Below are positions 1 through 8,648 of a DNA stretch of 64,000 nucleotides, piece by piece. This DNA is from Lutibacter oceani (GTDB taxonomy: Bacteria > Bacteroidota > Bacteroidia > Flavobacteriales > Flavobacteriaceae). Within the stretch, counting starts at the first letter, position 1, and every line of letters starts with the position of its first letter. The DNA is taken from the NCBI RefSeq assembly GCF_003384935.1, contig NZ_QTTQ01000012.1, positions 124,001 to 188,000 on the forward strand, given 5' to 3'. Made by a program: the position numbers and the translations under genes. Below the pieces are notes generated by a model. That model was not told the origin of the DNA, did no database searches, and saw nothing but the letters and a program-made list of their open reading frames with translations.

Positions 1-645
1 CAAATTGTTTTAGGGTATGGAGCCTATAAAAAAGTAAAAAAATCTTTTTTAAATAAACTCATCCGTTTTGAGACTCTTTTAACAGCTATTCAATATTTTT
101 CATTTGCCAAAATTGGCTTTCCATATATGGGTGTTGGAAGAAATTTAGCGTACACAAAAACTACTTTTTTTGAAGCAAATGGTTTTGTTAACCACATGCA
201 TCGCATCAAATCCGGTGATGATGATTTATTTATAAACCAAGTTGCAACAAAAAATAATACTGCTTATTCCATTTTAGAAGATAGTTTTACAGAATCTTTA
301 CCAAAAAAATCTTTTAAAGAATGGATACTTCAAAAAAGAAGACATGTTGCAACAGCTCATTATTACAAAAGAAAACATCAATTTTTACTTGGATTATTTT
401 ATAGTTCACAAATTCTATTTTGGTTAGTTGGAATTATTCTTTTAAGTTTTCAATTTAATTGGATAACTGTTGTTAGTTTAATAGTATTTAGACAATTAGT
501 GGTTTATCTTTCAATTGGATTAGCTGCGAAAAAATTTAACGAAATTGACTTAATATTTTTATTACCTTTTTATGAACTATTTTTGATATGCATACAAATG
601 CTTATCTTTATAAAAAATCTTAAGTCAAAACCCAACCATTGGTAA
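1..645 (+). CDS. Glycosyltransferase family 2, C-terminal part (cut by window edge)
   Basis: The reading frame is open from base 1, so the gene begins outside the window; a Met codon at 127 is internal. The visible 214 residues read like the end of a membrane-bound GT2 enzyme: a GVGRNLAY segment, the SGDDDLF acceptor-site motif, a QKRRH motif (the Q/RxxRW-like position) and then two or three hydrophobic stretches that would anchor the C-terminus in the inner membrane. This arrangement is typical of processive or lipid-linked GT2 enzymes of Flavobacteria. The sugar donor and product cannot be told from the sequence. The stop overlaps the next gene by 7 bases, so the two are probably translated together. 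Confidence 0.8.
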   Translation, partial: QIVLGYGAYKKVKKSFLNKLIRFETLLTAIQYFSFAKIGFPYMGVGRNLAYTKTTFFEANGFVNHMHRIKSGDDDLFINQVATKNNTAYSILEDSFTESLPKKSFKEWILQKRRHVATAHYYKRKHQFLLGLFYSSQILFWLVGIILLSFQFNWITVVSLIVFRQLVVYLSIGLAAKKFNEIDLIFLLPFYELFLICIQMLIFIKNLKSKPNHW

Positions 646-1205
646 AAAAAAATAATGATATTGCCGATTTAATTGAAAAAGCTCGTAACAAAGATCAAAA
701 AGCTTTTAATACCTTATTAAATACGTATTGGAGTGATGTTTTCAGATTTCAATTATCTAAAACTGATAATGAAGATGAAGCAGAAGATATTACAATTAAA
801 ACATTTTCAAAAGCATTTGATAAAATACACTTATACAACGAAAGGTATAATTTTAAAACTTGGTTAATTTCAATTTCTAAAAATATATTTTTAGATCATT
901 TACGCAAACAACGTACTGATACTGTTTCAATTAATAAAAAAGAATCTGAAGCATATAAAATTTTTGATGAAACTCCATCAGCAGAAGATCAATTAATAAT
1001 TGAACAGAATTTAGCACAATTATTAAACTATTTAAAACAATTAAAACCACATTATCAGGAAATTATAAACCTTCGCTATTTTAGAGAAATGAGTTATAAA
1101 GAAATGGCTGATAAGCTTAACGAACCTATAAGTAATATAAAAGTTAAATTGTTAAGAGCTAAAAAATTATTAGCCGAAATAATTGAAAAATCTTCAAAAA
1201 ATTGA
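639..1205 (+). CDS. RNA polymerase sigma factor, ECF (sigma-70 family)
   Basis: This 188-residue protein has the two-domain layout of extracytoplasmic-function sigma factors. Region 2 (about residues 15-90) includes DEAEDITIKTFSKAF and the aromatic stretch NFKTWLISISKNIF; region 4 (about 125-180) includes the helix-turn-helix ending in ISNIKVKLLRAKKLL. It would direct RNA polymerase to a small set of promoters. The start is a TTG inside the end of the preceding gene; no in-frame ATG lies nearby. The next gene overlaps by 4 bases (TTGA). No anti-sigma factor is visible next to it, which leaves its control unknown. Confidence 0.88.
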   Translation: MVKKNNDIADLIEKARNKDQKAFNTLLNTYWSDVFRFQLSKTDNEDEAEDITIKTFSKAFDKIHLYNERYNFKTWLISISKNIFLDHLRKQRTDTVSINKKESEAYKIFDETPSAEDQLIIEQNLAQLLNYLKQLKPHYQEIINLRYFREMSYKEMADKLNEPISNIKVKLLRAKKLLAEIIEKSSKN

Positions 1206-2431
1206 TTGTTAAAAGATTTATTTGGCTTAAAAAATTAGGACCTGGATTACTTTTTGCAGGTGCAGCAATTGGCGTTTCTCATTTAGTTCAGTCCACAAGA
1301 GCTGGAGCAGATTTTGGTTTTGGATTAATTTGGGCGTTGGTTTTAATTCACATAGTAAAATACCCTTTTTTTCAATTCGGACCACGATATGCAACTGCAA
1401 CTGGTGAAAGCCTGTTAGATGGATATAAAAAACTAGGTAAAGGAGTTCTTATTGCTTATTTTATATTAAACTTAGCAACAATGTTTACCATACAAGCGGC
1501 TGTAACAATTGTAACTGCTGGTTTGGCAGCAAATTTATTTGGCATTACCACTAATCCAGTTATTTGGAGTATCATAATTACTGTAATTTGCTTAATCCTT
1601 TTAATTATCGGGAAATATAAATTGCTGGATAATTTAATGAAATTTATAGTTTTAACACTTACAATAAGTACAATAATTGCTTTAGCAATTGCGTATTTAA
1701 ATACTGACACTTCACTTAATTTTGTTCAAATTTTACCAAAAGGAAGTATAGAAGTTGGTTTTTTAATAGCTTTTTTAGGTTGGATGCCAGCACCGCTTGA
1801 TGTCTCTATTTGGCAATCACTTTGGGCAATTGAAAAACAAAAAAATACAACTTTAGAATTCAACACAAAACAATCTATTTTCGACTTTAATATTGGTTTT
1901 GCTGGTACACTAATACTTGGAATTTGTTTTGTTTCATTAGGTGCTTTAATTATGTTTAATTCTGGTGAAACATTTAGCGGAAGTGCTGTACAGTTTTCAC
2001 AACAACTTATTAACCTTTACACCGAGAATCTTGGTAAAGAAATGTATATTTTTATTGCTGCTGCAGCATTTACAACAATGTTTAGCACAACAATTACAAC
2101 TTTAGATGCATCACCAAGAGCAATGACAAAAACATTTGATTTGTTAACCAATAAATCTTACAAAAACATGTATTGGTTTTGGATTGGTTTTTTGGCTATT
2201 GGTACTATTTCAATCTTGCTATTTTTTATGTCAGAAATGGGTATTCTTATAAAAATTGCAACAATTTTATCTTTTTTAACAGCACCCTTTTTTGCTATTA
2301 TAAATTACATTTTAGTTTCAGGTAAAAATATGCCAGAAGAATGGCGACCTTCATTACAAATGAAAATTTTAAGTTGGTTTGGAATGCTGTTTTTAATAGG
2401 CTTTAGTATTTGGTATCTTTTTAGTTTATAA
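1202..2431 (+). CDS. Divergent Nramp-family membrane transporter
   Basis: A 409-residue protein with about 11 hydrophobic segments and the Nramp opening [10 protein letters not shown]. The family normally carries DPGN in helix 1 and MPH in helix 6, the residues that bind Mn or Fe. Here the helix 1 position reads GVSH and helix 6 reads MPAP, so only Met-Pro of helix 6 is kept. The protein is therefore an Nramp homologue, but transport of Mn/Fe cannot be assumed; a different ion or a non-metal substrate is possible. It starts with TTG overlapping the sigma factor stop, so it is translationally coupled to it. Confidence 0.8.
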   Translation: MIVKRFIWLKKLGPGLLFAGAAIGVSHLVQSTRAGADFGFGLIWALVLIHIVKYPFFQFGPRYATATGESLLDGYKKLGKGVLIAYFILNLATMFTIQAAVTIVTAGLAANLFGITTNPVIWSIIITVICLILLIIGKYKLLDNLMKFIVLTLTISTIIALAIAYLNTDTSLNFVQILPKGSIEVGFLIAFLGWMPAPLDVSIWQSLWAIEKQKNTTLEFNTKQSIFDFNIGFAGTLILGICFVSLGALIMFNSGETFSGSAVQFSQQLINLYTENLGKEMYIFIAAAAFTTMFSTTITTLDASPRAMTKTFDLLTNKSYKNMYWFWIGFLAIGTISILLFFMSEMGILIKIATILSFLTAPFFAIINYILVSGKNMPEEWRPSLQMKILSWFGMLFLIGFSIWYLFSL

Positions 2432-2439
2432 ATTCTTTG

Positions 2440-2447
2440 TATTTTTG
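2440..2447 (+). promoter_or_regulatory. Putative lipA promoter, -7 element
   Basis: TATTTTTG matches the Bacteroidota -7 consensus TAnnTTTG and lies 19 bases before the lipA ATG. A TTTG at 2409-2412 is too far upstream (27 bases) to be a convincing -33 partner. The match argues that the upstream in-frame TTG at 2445 is promoter, not start codon. Confidence 0.5.
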
Positions 2448-2465
2448 CAATCAATTTTGAATAAA

Positions 2466-3338
2466 ATGAGCGAAGAAACCAAAACACTAAGCGATAAAAT
2501 CCAAAAACCAAAATGGCTGAGAGTAAAACTTCCAGTTGGTAAAAAATATACTGAATTAAGAAATGTAGTTGATAAGTACAAATTAAACACTATTTGTACC
2601 AGCGGAAGTTGTCCAAATATGGGTGAATGCTGGACAGAAGGTACAGCAACATTTATGATTTTAGGAAATATTTGTACAAGATCTTGTGGTTTTTGTGGTG
2701 TAAAAACTGGAAGACCAGAAACTGTTGATTGGGAAGAACCTGAAAAAGTTGCACGTTCAATTAAATTAATGAATATTAAACATGCCGTAATTACTTCTGT
2801 TGACAGAGATGACATTAAAGATGGTGGTTCTATAATTTGGGCAGAAACTGTAAATGCCATTAGAAGAGCAAACCCAAATACTACTTTAGAAACTTTAATT
2901 CCAGATTTTCAAGGAAATAAAACAAATATAGATAGAGTTTTAGCAGTTGCTCCAGAAGTTATTTCACATAATTTAGAAACAGTTAGACGCTTAACTCGTG
3001 AAGTCCGTATACAAGCAAAATACGACAGAAGTTTAGAAGTTTTAAAATATATGAAAGACCAAGGTCAGCGCAGAACCAAATCTGGTATAATGCTTGGCTT
3101 AGGTGAAACTGAAGCCGAAGTTATTGAAACCATGCAAGATTTAGCAAATGCAAAAGTTGATATTTTAACTATTGGCCAATATTTACAACCTAGTAAAAAG
3201 CACTTACCTGTTAAGGAATTTATTACACCTGAGCAATTTGATAAGTACAAAGAAATTGGCTTAAAAATGGGCTTCAGACATGTTGAAAGTAGCGCTTTGG
3301 TAAGATCTTCATACAAAGCTCAAAAACATTTAGAATAA
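2466..3338 (+). CDS. lipA: Lipoyl synthase
   Basis: This radical-SAM enzyme inserts two sulfurs into octanoylated lipoyl domains of 2-oxoacid dehydrogenases and the glycine cleavage system. The 290-residue protein shows the auxiliary-cluster motif [13 protein letters not shown] near residue 46, the radical-SAM motif [10 protein letters not shown] near residue 71, and the C-terminal RSSY serine ligand. I chose ATG 2466 (MSEETK), because an alternative TTG at 2445 falls inside a promoter-like TAnnTTTG. No lipB is adjacent. Downstream lie a sigma-54 promoter and small RNA on the same strand. Confidence 0.96.
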   Translation: MSEETKTLSDKIQKPKWLRVKLPVGKKYTELRNVVDKYKLNTICTSGSCPNMGECWTEGTATFMILGNICTRSCGFCGVKTGRPETVDWEEPEKVARSIKLMNIKHAVITSVDRDDIKDGGSIIWAETVNAIRRANPNTTLETLIPDFQGNKTNIDRVLAVAPEVISHNLETVRRLTREVRIQAKYDRSLEVLKYMKDQGQRRTKSGIMLGLGETEAEVIETMQDLANAKVDILTIGQYLQPSKKHLPVKEFITPEQFDKYKEIGLKMGFRHVESSALVRSSYKAQKHLE

Positions 3339-3378
3339 TTTCTATTTAACTAATATTTAACAATATAGAGCTATTTTT

Positions 3379-3394
3379 TGGCACGAGAATTGCA
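3379..3394 (+). promoter_or_regulatory. Sigma-54 (RpoN) promoter, -24/-12
   Basis: TGGCAC-N5-TTGCA, a full match to the sigma-54 consensus. The GG (3380-3381) and GC (3392-3393) are at the required 11-base offset, which predicts a start near 3404-3406. It lies in the noncoding gap behind lipA and has no protein gene on its strand downstream; what follows is a hairpin, an AU-rich linker and an intrinsic terminator. Confidence 0.85.
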
Positions 3395-3402
3395 AATATT
3401 AA

Positions 3403-3488
3403 AATGAAGCAAAGAGTTTGTATGCTTTGTTTTCATTATATAAATTTGAGTTAGTTAATAAAAAAAGCGCTTTTAGCGCTTTTTTTTA
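3403..3488 (+). ncRNA. Probable sigma-54-dependent small RNA, about 85 nt
   Basis: Starting at the predicted sigma-54 start site, the sequence forms a 5' hairpin: arm 3403-3414 pairs with 3425-3437 (core CAAAG/CTTTG, one bulge, two G-U pairs, 10-base loop). An AU-rich single-stranded stretch (about 3438-3460) and a strong terminator hairpin with a T run follow. Promoter, hairpin, linker and terminator are the parts of a free-standing regulatory RNA. A 16-codon ORF starts at 3404, but it would begin at the 5' end of the RNA without a ribosome site. Targets are not predictable by eye. I do not recognise the RNA family. Confidence 0.7.
3461..3488. terminator. Bidirectional intrinsic terminator
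   Basis: A-run, then GCGC (3467-3470), TTTTA loop, GCGC (3476-3479), then T8. The flanking A and T runs extend the stem. It ends the small RNA on the plus strand and can stop the converging lipoprotein transcript on the minus strand. Confidence 0.85.
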
Positions 3489-4208
3489 TTTTATTAATTC
3501 ACCTTCTTCAAGTAGAATATCATAAACATAACCATATCCAAAATCTTTATCCAAGGTTATGTTACCTTTAAATGTAACAGTATCTCCAACTTTAATCAAT
3601 TCATTTGTAGTAACCGTTAAACTTTTTTTGGTTTCAAATTGAGTTCCATCAACAATATGAACCCAGTTTTTTTCTAAAATACCATTATTTACTTTTACCA
3701 CTTTTCCTTTAACGGTAACATTTTTACCGCTAAAAGATTTTTTATTTGAAAAAATAGATGCTAACGCTGTACCTCCTTTTGGTTGTTCAATTTTCACTTC
3801 TGTTATTGTTGAACCAACATTATTTGAATGTTCATGTGAATTTTTAATTTCTTTTTTAACAGGTTCTTCTGTTTGTCTAATTTCCTCGCTAAAAATTATT
3901 TTTTCAAAGGTTTTATTTAAGTGCTCACTTTCAAAATTCTTCATTAACAGTCCTCCATCATAATAATAAGTTTCACCAATTTTTACATCAGAATTAGGGA
4001 TTGCCATCCAATACTCCTTACCATCTTCGTTTACATTTATATAGGTGTAATTTCCACCATCACTCATTTCGTTAACAACTATTTTGTGTACTTGTTTTTT
4101 TGAAGTTGTTTGATGTGAATCAATTTTAGAATAGTTGTTTTTTTCTTTACAACTAAACAACACTAGTACACTAAAAATTACAGTAAAATATTTTATTCTA
4201 TTTTTCAT
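3486..4208 (-). CDS. Lipoprotein with two NrfJ/OB-fold-like domains
   Basis: The 240-residue product starts with a short lipoprotein signal (MKNRIKYF, hydrophobic core, LFSC with Cys near residue 20). Two similar domains follow. One at about 45-105 carries GGNYTYINV, the other at about 145-235 carries KVVKVNNGILEKNWVHIVDGT. They resemble the small OB-fold domains annotated NrfJ or DNA-binding in heme-protein neighbourhoods. The region between is charged and His-containing (NSHEHSNN). Function is unknown; a periplasmic or outer-membrane ligand-binding role is inference. ung lies 61 bases upstream on the same strand. Confidence 0.65.
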   Translation of the reverse strand: MKNRIKYFTVIFSVLVLFSCKEKNNYSKIDSHQTTSKKQVHKIVVNEMSDGGNYTYINVNEDGKEYWMAIPNSDVKIGETYYYDGGLLMKNFESEHLNKTFEKIIFSEEIRQTEEPVKKEIKNSHEHSNNVGSTITEVKIEQPKGGTALASIFSNKKSFSGKNVTVKGKVVKVNNGILEKNWVHIVDGTQFETKKSLTVTTNELIKVGDTVTFKGNITLDKDFGYGYVYDILLEEGELIK

Positions 4209-4269
4209 TTTATTAAGATTAATTTCAAGTAAATGTAACTATTATTACATGTATTAAATATGATATAAA

Positions 4270-4935
4270 TCACCAATTAATTTTTGACAAACCCTTGCTT
4301 TTTAAATAAGTATTTGTTTTACTAAAATGCTTATTACCAAACCAATACCCCCTATTAGCACTCAATGGAGAAGGATGACCAGTTGTTAAAACACAATGTT
4401 TATTTTTATCAATTTTTAAACCTTTCTTTTTTGCATAGCCTCCCCAAAGCAAAAACACAACATTTTTTTGTTTTTTAGAAATTTCTTCAATAACAGCATC
4501 AGTAAATTGTTCCCAACCTTTTTTTTGGTGCGAGCCTGCATTGTGAGCTCTAACGGTAAGTGTTGCATTTAACAACAGAACCCCTTGCTTTGCCCAACGC
4601 TCTAAATTTCCACTTTTTGGGTATGGAATATTTAAATCAGTTTCAATTTCTTTAAAAATATTTATTAAGGAAGGTGGATGTTTTATTTTATCATTTACAG
4701 AAAAACATAAACCGTGTGCTTGCCCAACATCATGATATGGATCCTGACCAATTATCACCACTTTTAAATCACTGAAAGCGCATAAATTAAAGGCTTCAAA
4801 AATTTTATTTCCAGGTGGAAAACAAGAATTACTACTATATTCTTCTTTTACAAAATTAGTAAGTTGCTCAAAATAAGGCTTTTCAAACTCAGGTTGCAAT
4901 ATGTTTTTCCAACTATCAGCAATTTTAACTTTCAT
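4270..4935 (-). CDS. ung: Uracil-DNA glycosylase
   Basis: Family 1 UDG removes uracil from DNA to start base-excision repair. All motifs are present: the water-activating loop GQDPYHDVGQAHGLCFSV, the NATLTV segment with the uracil-recognising Asn, and the HPSPLSANRGYWFG leucine-insertion loop near the C-terminus. Length (221 residues) is normal. I chose ATG 4935; a GTG twelve bases upstream (4947) is possible but less likely. It is divergent to mutS2, another DNA repair-type gene, and the two share a 26-base inverted repeat of promoter elements. Confidence 0.96.
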   Translation of the reverse strand: MKVKIADSWKNILQPEFEKPYFEQLTNFVKEEYSSNSCFPPGNKIFEAFNLCAFSDLKVVIIGQDPYHDVGQAHGLCFSVNDKIKHPPSLINIFKEIETDLNIPYPKSGNLERWAKQGVLLLNATLTVRAHNAGSHQKKGWEQFTDAVIEEISKKQKNVVFLLWGGYAKKKGLKIDKNKHCVLTTGHPSPLSANRGYWFGNKHFSKTNTYLKSKGLSKINW

Positions 4936-4957
4936 TACTTTATTCACGTTAAATTTA

Positions 4958-4983
4958 TACTTTTGTCTAACTTTTCAAAAGTA
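4958..4983. promoter_or_regulatory. Divergent ung/mutS2 promoters forming an inverted repeat
   Basis: TACTTTTG (4958-4965) and its exact reverse complement CAAAAGTA (4976-4983) are separated by 10 bases. Each copy is a perfect TAnnTTTG -7 element, one reading right toward mutS2, one reading left toward ung. Predicted start sites (about 4972 and 4969) overlap between the two arms. No TTTG -33 element is seen at proper spacing for either. The symmetry could also be an operator. Confidence 0.6.
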
Positions 4984-4992
4984 GCACTTTTT

Positions 4993-7197
4993 ATGAGTAA
5001 CATTTCAGAAAAAACGTTAATAGATTTAGAATTTTTTACCATTTTACAATCGGTAAGTCATCTTTGTATTTCTGAATTAGGCAAAAATAGCGCCTTACAA
5101 ATAAGACCTTTTAATTCAAAAAATAAGTTAATACCAGAGTTAAACTTAGTTAATGAATACCTGTCTTCATTTCAAAACGATAACCGGTTACCAAATCATT
5201 ATTTTGATGAAATTCAAAAAGAAATTCATTTATTAAATATTGAAAACAGTTATTTAGAACCTGCATCATTTTTAAAGATTTTAAACAATTCTAATACTGT
5301 TTTTGAATTATTGAAGTTTTTAAAAAAGTTTAAAGATATTTATCCTACACTATTTAATTTTTCAGAAGAAATTGAATATCAAAAATTAATAGTTTCAAAT
5401 ATTAATGAAATAATAACTCCTTTTGCCGAAGTTAATGAGAATGCTTCACCTTTATTAAAACAGATTAGAAGTGAAATTAATTCAGTGCGCGCTAAAATTG
5501 GTTCAAGTTTTACGAAGGCGTTAAGCCAATATAGCAGCTCAGGATATTTAGATGAAATTAGAGAATCTGTTATAGATAATCAGCGTGTATTAGCTGTACA
5601 GGCAATGCACAGAAGAAAAGTAAAAGGTAGTTTACTTGGCAGTTCTAAAACCGGCAGTATTGTTTATATTGCTCCGGAAGCAACACTACAATTCAGTAGA
5701 GAATTGCAAAATTTATCATACGAAGAACATCAGGAAATTGTTAGAATTTTAAAAGAATTAACAAATGTAATAAGGCAATTTGTTCCAAATTTAATTGAAT
5801 ATCAAAACTTTTTAATTAAACTGGATGTTATTGGTGCAAAGGCAAAATATTCGAGAAATATTAATGGGCGTTTACCTAAAATTACTTCTGAAAAAAAGGT
5901 TTATTTACGTGATGCTTTTCATCCAATTCTATTGTTAAAAAATAAAGAGAAAAATCTTAAAACCATACCGCAAACTTTAGAACTTAACAATAAACAGCAA
6001 ATTATAGTAATTTCTGGACCAAATGCAGGTGGTAAAAGTATTACACTAAAAACAATTGGTTTACTACAGATAATGTTACAAGCAGGTATATTAATTCCTG
6101 TTCACGAAAGATCTTCAACATATTTTTTTGATAAAATATTGACAGATATTGGAGATAACCAATCTATTGAAAACCAATTAAGTACTTATAGTTATCGTTT
6201 AAAAAATATGCGTAGTTTTTTAAGAAGATGTAATGAAAGTACGTTGTTTTTAATTGATGAATTTGGGACAGGAAGTGATCCTGAATTAGGAGGTGCATTG
6301 GCTGAAATTTTTTTAGAAGAGTTTTATACAAAAGGAGCTTACGGAATTATAACTACACATTATGCAAACTTAAAAGTATTAGCAAACGAATTAGAAAATG
6401 TAGCAAATGCCAATATGCAATTTGATGAAAAAACCTTAGAGCCTAAATTTAGGTTATTTATTGGTCAGGCAGGTAGTTCTTTTACTTTTGAAGTTGCTCA
6501 AAAAAACGGTATTCCTTTTAGCTTAATTAATAAAGCAAAAAAACGTGTTGAAGGAGAAAAAGTAAGGTTAGATAAAACAATTTCAAAACTTCAAAAAGAG
6601 CGAAACAAGCTTCAAAAAACTTCGGAGAACTTAGAAAAGGAAAAAAATATTGCTGCTGAGAAATCTTATTTCTTAACAGAAAAACAAGAAAAAATTCAAG
6701 AAAAATTGGAGAGTTTTCAAACGCTTTATGATAGCAATCAAAAAATGTTAGCTTATGGTAGAAAAATTAATGAATTAGTAAACAAATACTTACAAACCAA
6801 TAACAAAAAAGAACTTAATTTAGAATTTAACAATTGGGTTGCAACTGAAAAAACAAAATACCTTAAAAAAAATCCTCCTAAACCAAAAACCAAGGCTCAA
6901 AAAAAACAAGTAAAAGTTGAAAATAAAAAGGTTGAAGAAAAATTAATTACTACTGAAAAAGAAGTACTAGTTGAAGTAATAAAAGTAAGGGAACAAAAGA
7001 AAACTGAAGCTAAAAAAGTAGCAAAACAGAAAGCCGATTATGTTTTTAAAATTAATGACAAAGTAAGAATAATTGATAGTAACGCCTGTGGAACAATTGA
7101 TAAAATTGAAAAAAACAATGCATTTATTAATTATGGGGTTTTTACTACAAAAACTACTTTAAATAAACTAGAACTTGTTGAGTCTGCTAAAAAATAG
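4993..7197 (+). CDS. mutS2: MutS2-type MutS-family ATPase without Smr domain
   Basis: A 734-residue member of the MutS2 branch: no mismatch-recognition domain, core and clamp helices at about 1-320, and an ATPase domain with Walker A GPNAGGKSIT (about 342-351), Walker B LFLIDEFGTGSDPE (about 417-430) and TTHY. Then come a long charged coiled coil and a KOW-like end. The C-terminal Smr nuclease domain found in Bacillus-type MutS2 (LDLHG, GTG motifs) is absent, as is common in Bacteroidota. MutS2 proteins act on recombination intermediates or stalled ribosomes; which applies here is unknown. ATG 4993 (MSNISEK) follows the promoter; upstream in-frame starts fall inside ung. Confidence 0.9.
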   Translation: MSNISEKTLIDLEFFTILQSVSHLCISELGKNSALQIRPFNSKNKLIPELNLVNEYLSSFQNDNRLPNHYFDEIQKEIHLLNIENSYLEPASFLKILNNSNTVFELLKFLKKFKDIYPTLFNFSEEIEYQKLIVSNINEIITPFAEVNENASPLLKQIRSEINSVRAKIGSSFTKALSQYSSSGYLDEIRESVIDNQRVLAVQAMHRRKVKGSLLGSSKTGSIVYIAPEATLQFSRELQNLSYEEHQEIVRILKELTNVIRQFVPNLIEYQNFLIKLDVIGAKAKYSRNINGRLPKITSEKKVYLRDAFHPILLLKNKEKNLKTIPQTLELNNKQQIIVISGPNAGGKSITLKTIGLLQIMLQAGILIPVHERSSTYFFDKILTDIGDNQSIENQLSTYSYRLKNMRSFLRRCNESTLFLIDEFGTGSDPELGGALAEIFLEEFYTKGAYGIITTHYANLKVLANELENVANANMQFDEKTLEPKFRLFIGQAGSSFTFEVAQKNGIPFSLINKAKKRVEGEKVRLDKTISKLQKERNKLQKTSENLEKEKNIAAEKSYFLTEKQEKIQEKLESFQTLYDSNQKMLAYGRKINELVNKYLQTNNKKELNLEFNNWVATEKTKYLKKNPPKPKTKAQKKQVKVENKKVEEKLITTEKEVLVEVIKVREQKKTEAKKVAKQKADYVFKINDKVRIIDSNACGTIDKIEKNNAFINYGVFTTKTTLNKLELVESAKK

Positions 7198-7288
7198 CAA
7201 ACCACTATATTAATCAACTCTTATTTAGAGTTATACATTTGTAACACCCAAAAAAATATCTTAAATTTAGCCTGCAAAAAATAAATTC

Positions 7289-8170
7289 ATGCTAAATTAT
7301 TTAAAAGCGTTTTTCGTTTTTATGATATGGGTAGCTATCGCATTAACTTCCCATCATTACATTACACATCAATATTTTGGCAATTTCAACGCTACTTCTG
7401 CTGAAAATTCTTCAAATAAAATTGAAAAAGAAACTGTTTTAACACAACATATTTTAGAAATTAAAAATGGTAAAGAGGTTGTTTATAAATTTGCAAATGG
7501 AATTAAAATTACCAAAAATAAGGAAATTGTTTCAGCTATAAATAGTGTTCCATTTTTAATGGATTCACTCTCGCTTTTTTTAAAAAATAACTACAATAAA
7601 CAACTAGAAATTATTGGAAAGTACACTACTTTAGAAAACAATGCTAACTTAGGAAACCTACGTGCAAATTCTTTAAAAAATGAATTGATTAGTAGTGGTA
7701 TTAAGCCAACAAAAATAAAAACTTCTGGAAAAAATGAAACCTTTAATTTTAATGAAAATGATGTCTATTATAATGGAATTGAATTACATTTTACACCGTT
7801 AAATAAAAGAGTTTTAGATAGTTTAGAAAACAATATTACTAACAAAACGCTCTATTCAAACTACACAAATAACAAATTGATAATTAATAATGAGTTAGTT
7901 GATTACACCAATTTAGTAAAGCAATACTTAAAAAATAATCCAACAAAAATTATTGAAATTACAGGACATACAAATAACAAAGGTTATTATAAAAATAACC
8001 TAATAATTGGTCAAAATAAAGCTAATAGTATTAAAGCATATTTAATTAAAAACGGAATTTCTGAAAATGTTATAACCGCACTTTCACGAGGAGAAGCCGA
8101 GCCAATTGCAAATAAATATACCGATGAAGGTAAAGCACTAAACAATAGAATTGAAATAAGAATTAAATAA
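7289..8170 (+). CDS. Membrane-anchored OmpA-like peptidoglycan-binding protein
   Basis: The 293-residue protein has one N-terminal membrane helix (about 5-25) and then periplasmic sequence. The C-terminal 110 residues are an OmpA/MotB-like domain: IIEITGHTNNKG, QNKANSIKAYLIKNGI, and a final NNRIEIRI. An earlier stretch (about 95-165) looks like a second, degenerate copy with NLGNLRANSLKNELISSGI. It probably ties the inner membrane to peptidoglycan. A TACATTTG at 7234-7241 matches a -7 promoter element. The next gene follows after 10 bases. Confidence 0.8.
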   Translation: MLNYLKAFFVFMIWVAIALTSHHYITHQYFGNFNATSAENSSNKIEKETVLTQHILEIKNGKEVVYKFANGIKITKNKEIVSAINSVPFLMDSLSLFLKNNYNKQLEIIGKYTTLENNANLGNLRANSLKNELISSGIKPTKIKTSGKNETFNFNENDVYYNGIELHFTPLNKRVLDSLENNITNKTLYSNYTNNKLIINNELVDYTNLVKQYLKNNPTKIIEITGHTNNKGYYKNNLIIGQNKANSIKAYLIKNGISENVITALSRGEAEPIANKYTDEGKALNNRIEIRIK

Positions 8171-8180
8171 TTTTACTAAA

Positions 8181-8648
8181 ATGACATTATCTATTTTTTC
8201 AAATGAAACTTTTATACATTCATTAGAAATATTTTTTTGGATGTTGGGTGCTTTTATAATCGGACTCGTTTTTGGAAGAATAATTTTTAATAAGAAACCT
8301 CAAAACAACCTTGATTTTAAAAATAACGAATACGACGACTTAAGTTTACATGAAAATAATTCTCAAATTAGAGCTACCAAAACTTTTGAACGAGGCGGCA
8401 TAGAAATGATTAAAACAGTTCCAGAAATTAAGGAAATAAAAAAAGACGATTTAAAACAAATTAATGGAATTGGTGCAACATTAGAAAAAAAATTAAATGA
8501 GATTGGTATTTATAATTTTTCTCAAATAAGTAATCTTAATAAAGAAGACATTGAAGCCATTTCAGAAAAAATAAAAACTTTCCCAGGTAGAATTAAAAGA
8601 GACAATTGGGTTGAGCAAGCTCAAGATTTTTTAAAAGAAATCACTTAA
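8181..8648 (+). CDS. Membrane protein with helix-hairpin-helix domain
   Basis: 155 residues. One hydrophobic helix (about 13-33, FFWMLGAFIIGLVFG) is followed by a polar linker and a C-terminal domain at about 90-150. That domain has the pattern DDLKQINGIGATLEKKLNEIGIYNF then FPGRIKRDNWVEQA. The IxGIGxxLExKL pattern is a helix-hairpin-helix, often annotated as flap-endonuclease-like or as an L21-related extension. No catalytic residues are visible, so a nuclease role should not be assumed. It is paired with the OmpA-like gene and its stop codon abuts the stop of the opposite-strand gene. Confidence 0.7.
   Translation: MTLSIFSNETFIHSLEIFFWMLGAFIIGLVFGRIIFNKKPQNNLDFKNNEYDDLSLHENNSQIRATKTFERGGIEMIKTVPEIKEIKKDDLKQINGIGATLEKKLNEIGIYNFSQISNLNKEDIEAISEKIKTFPGRIKRDNWVEQAQDFLKEIT

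Noticed and set aside
2426-2860. 144-residue antisense ORF over lipA
   Set aside because: Overlaps the conserved cysteine region of LipA and has no recognisable domain.
3404-3454. 16-codon ORF (MKQRVC...) inside the small RNA
   Set aside because: It would start at the very 5' end of the transcript without a ribosome site and lies in the hairpin; more likely chance.
4864-4992. Upstream extension of mutS2
   Set aside because: It runs through ung coding sequence and the divergent promoter; ATG 4993 begins the conserved protein.
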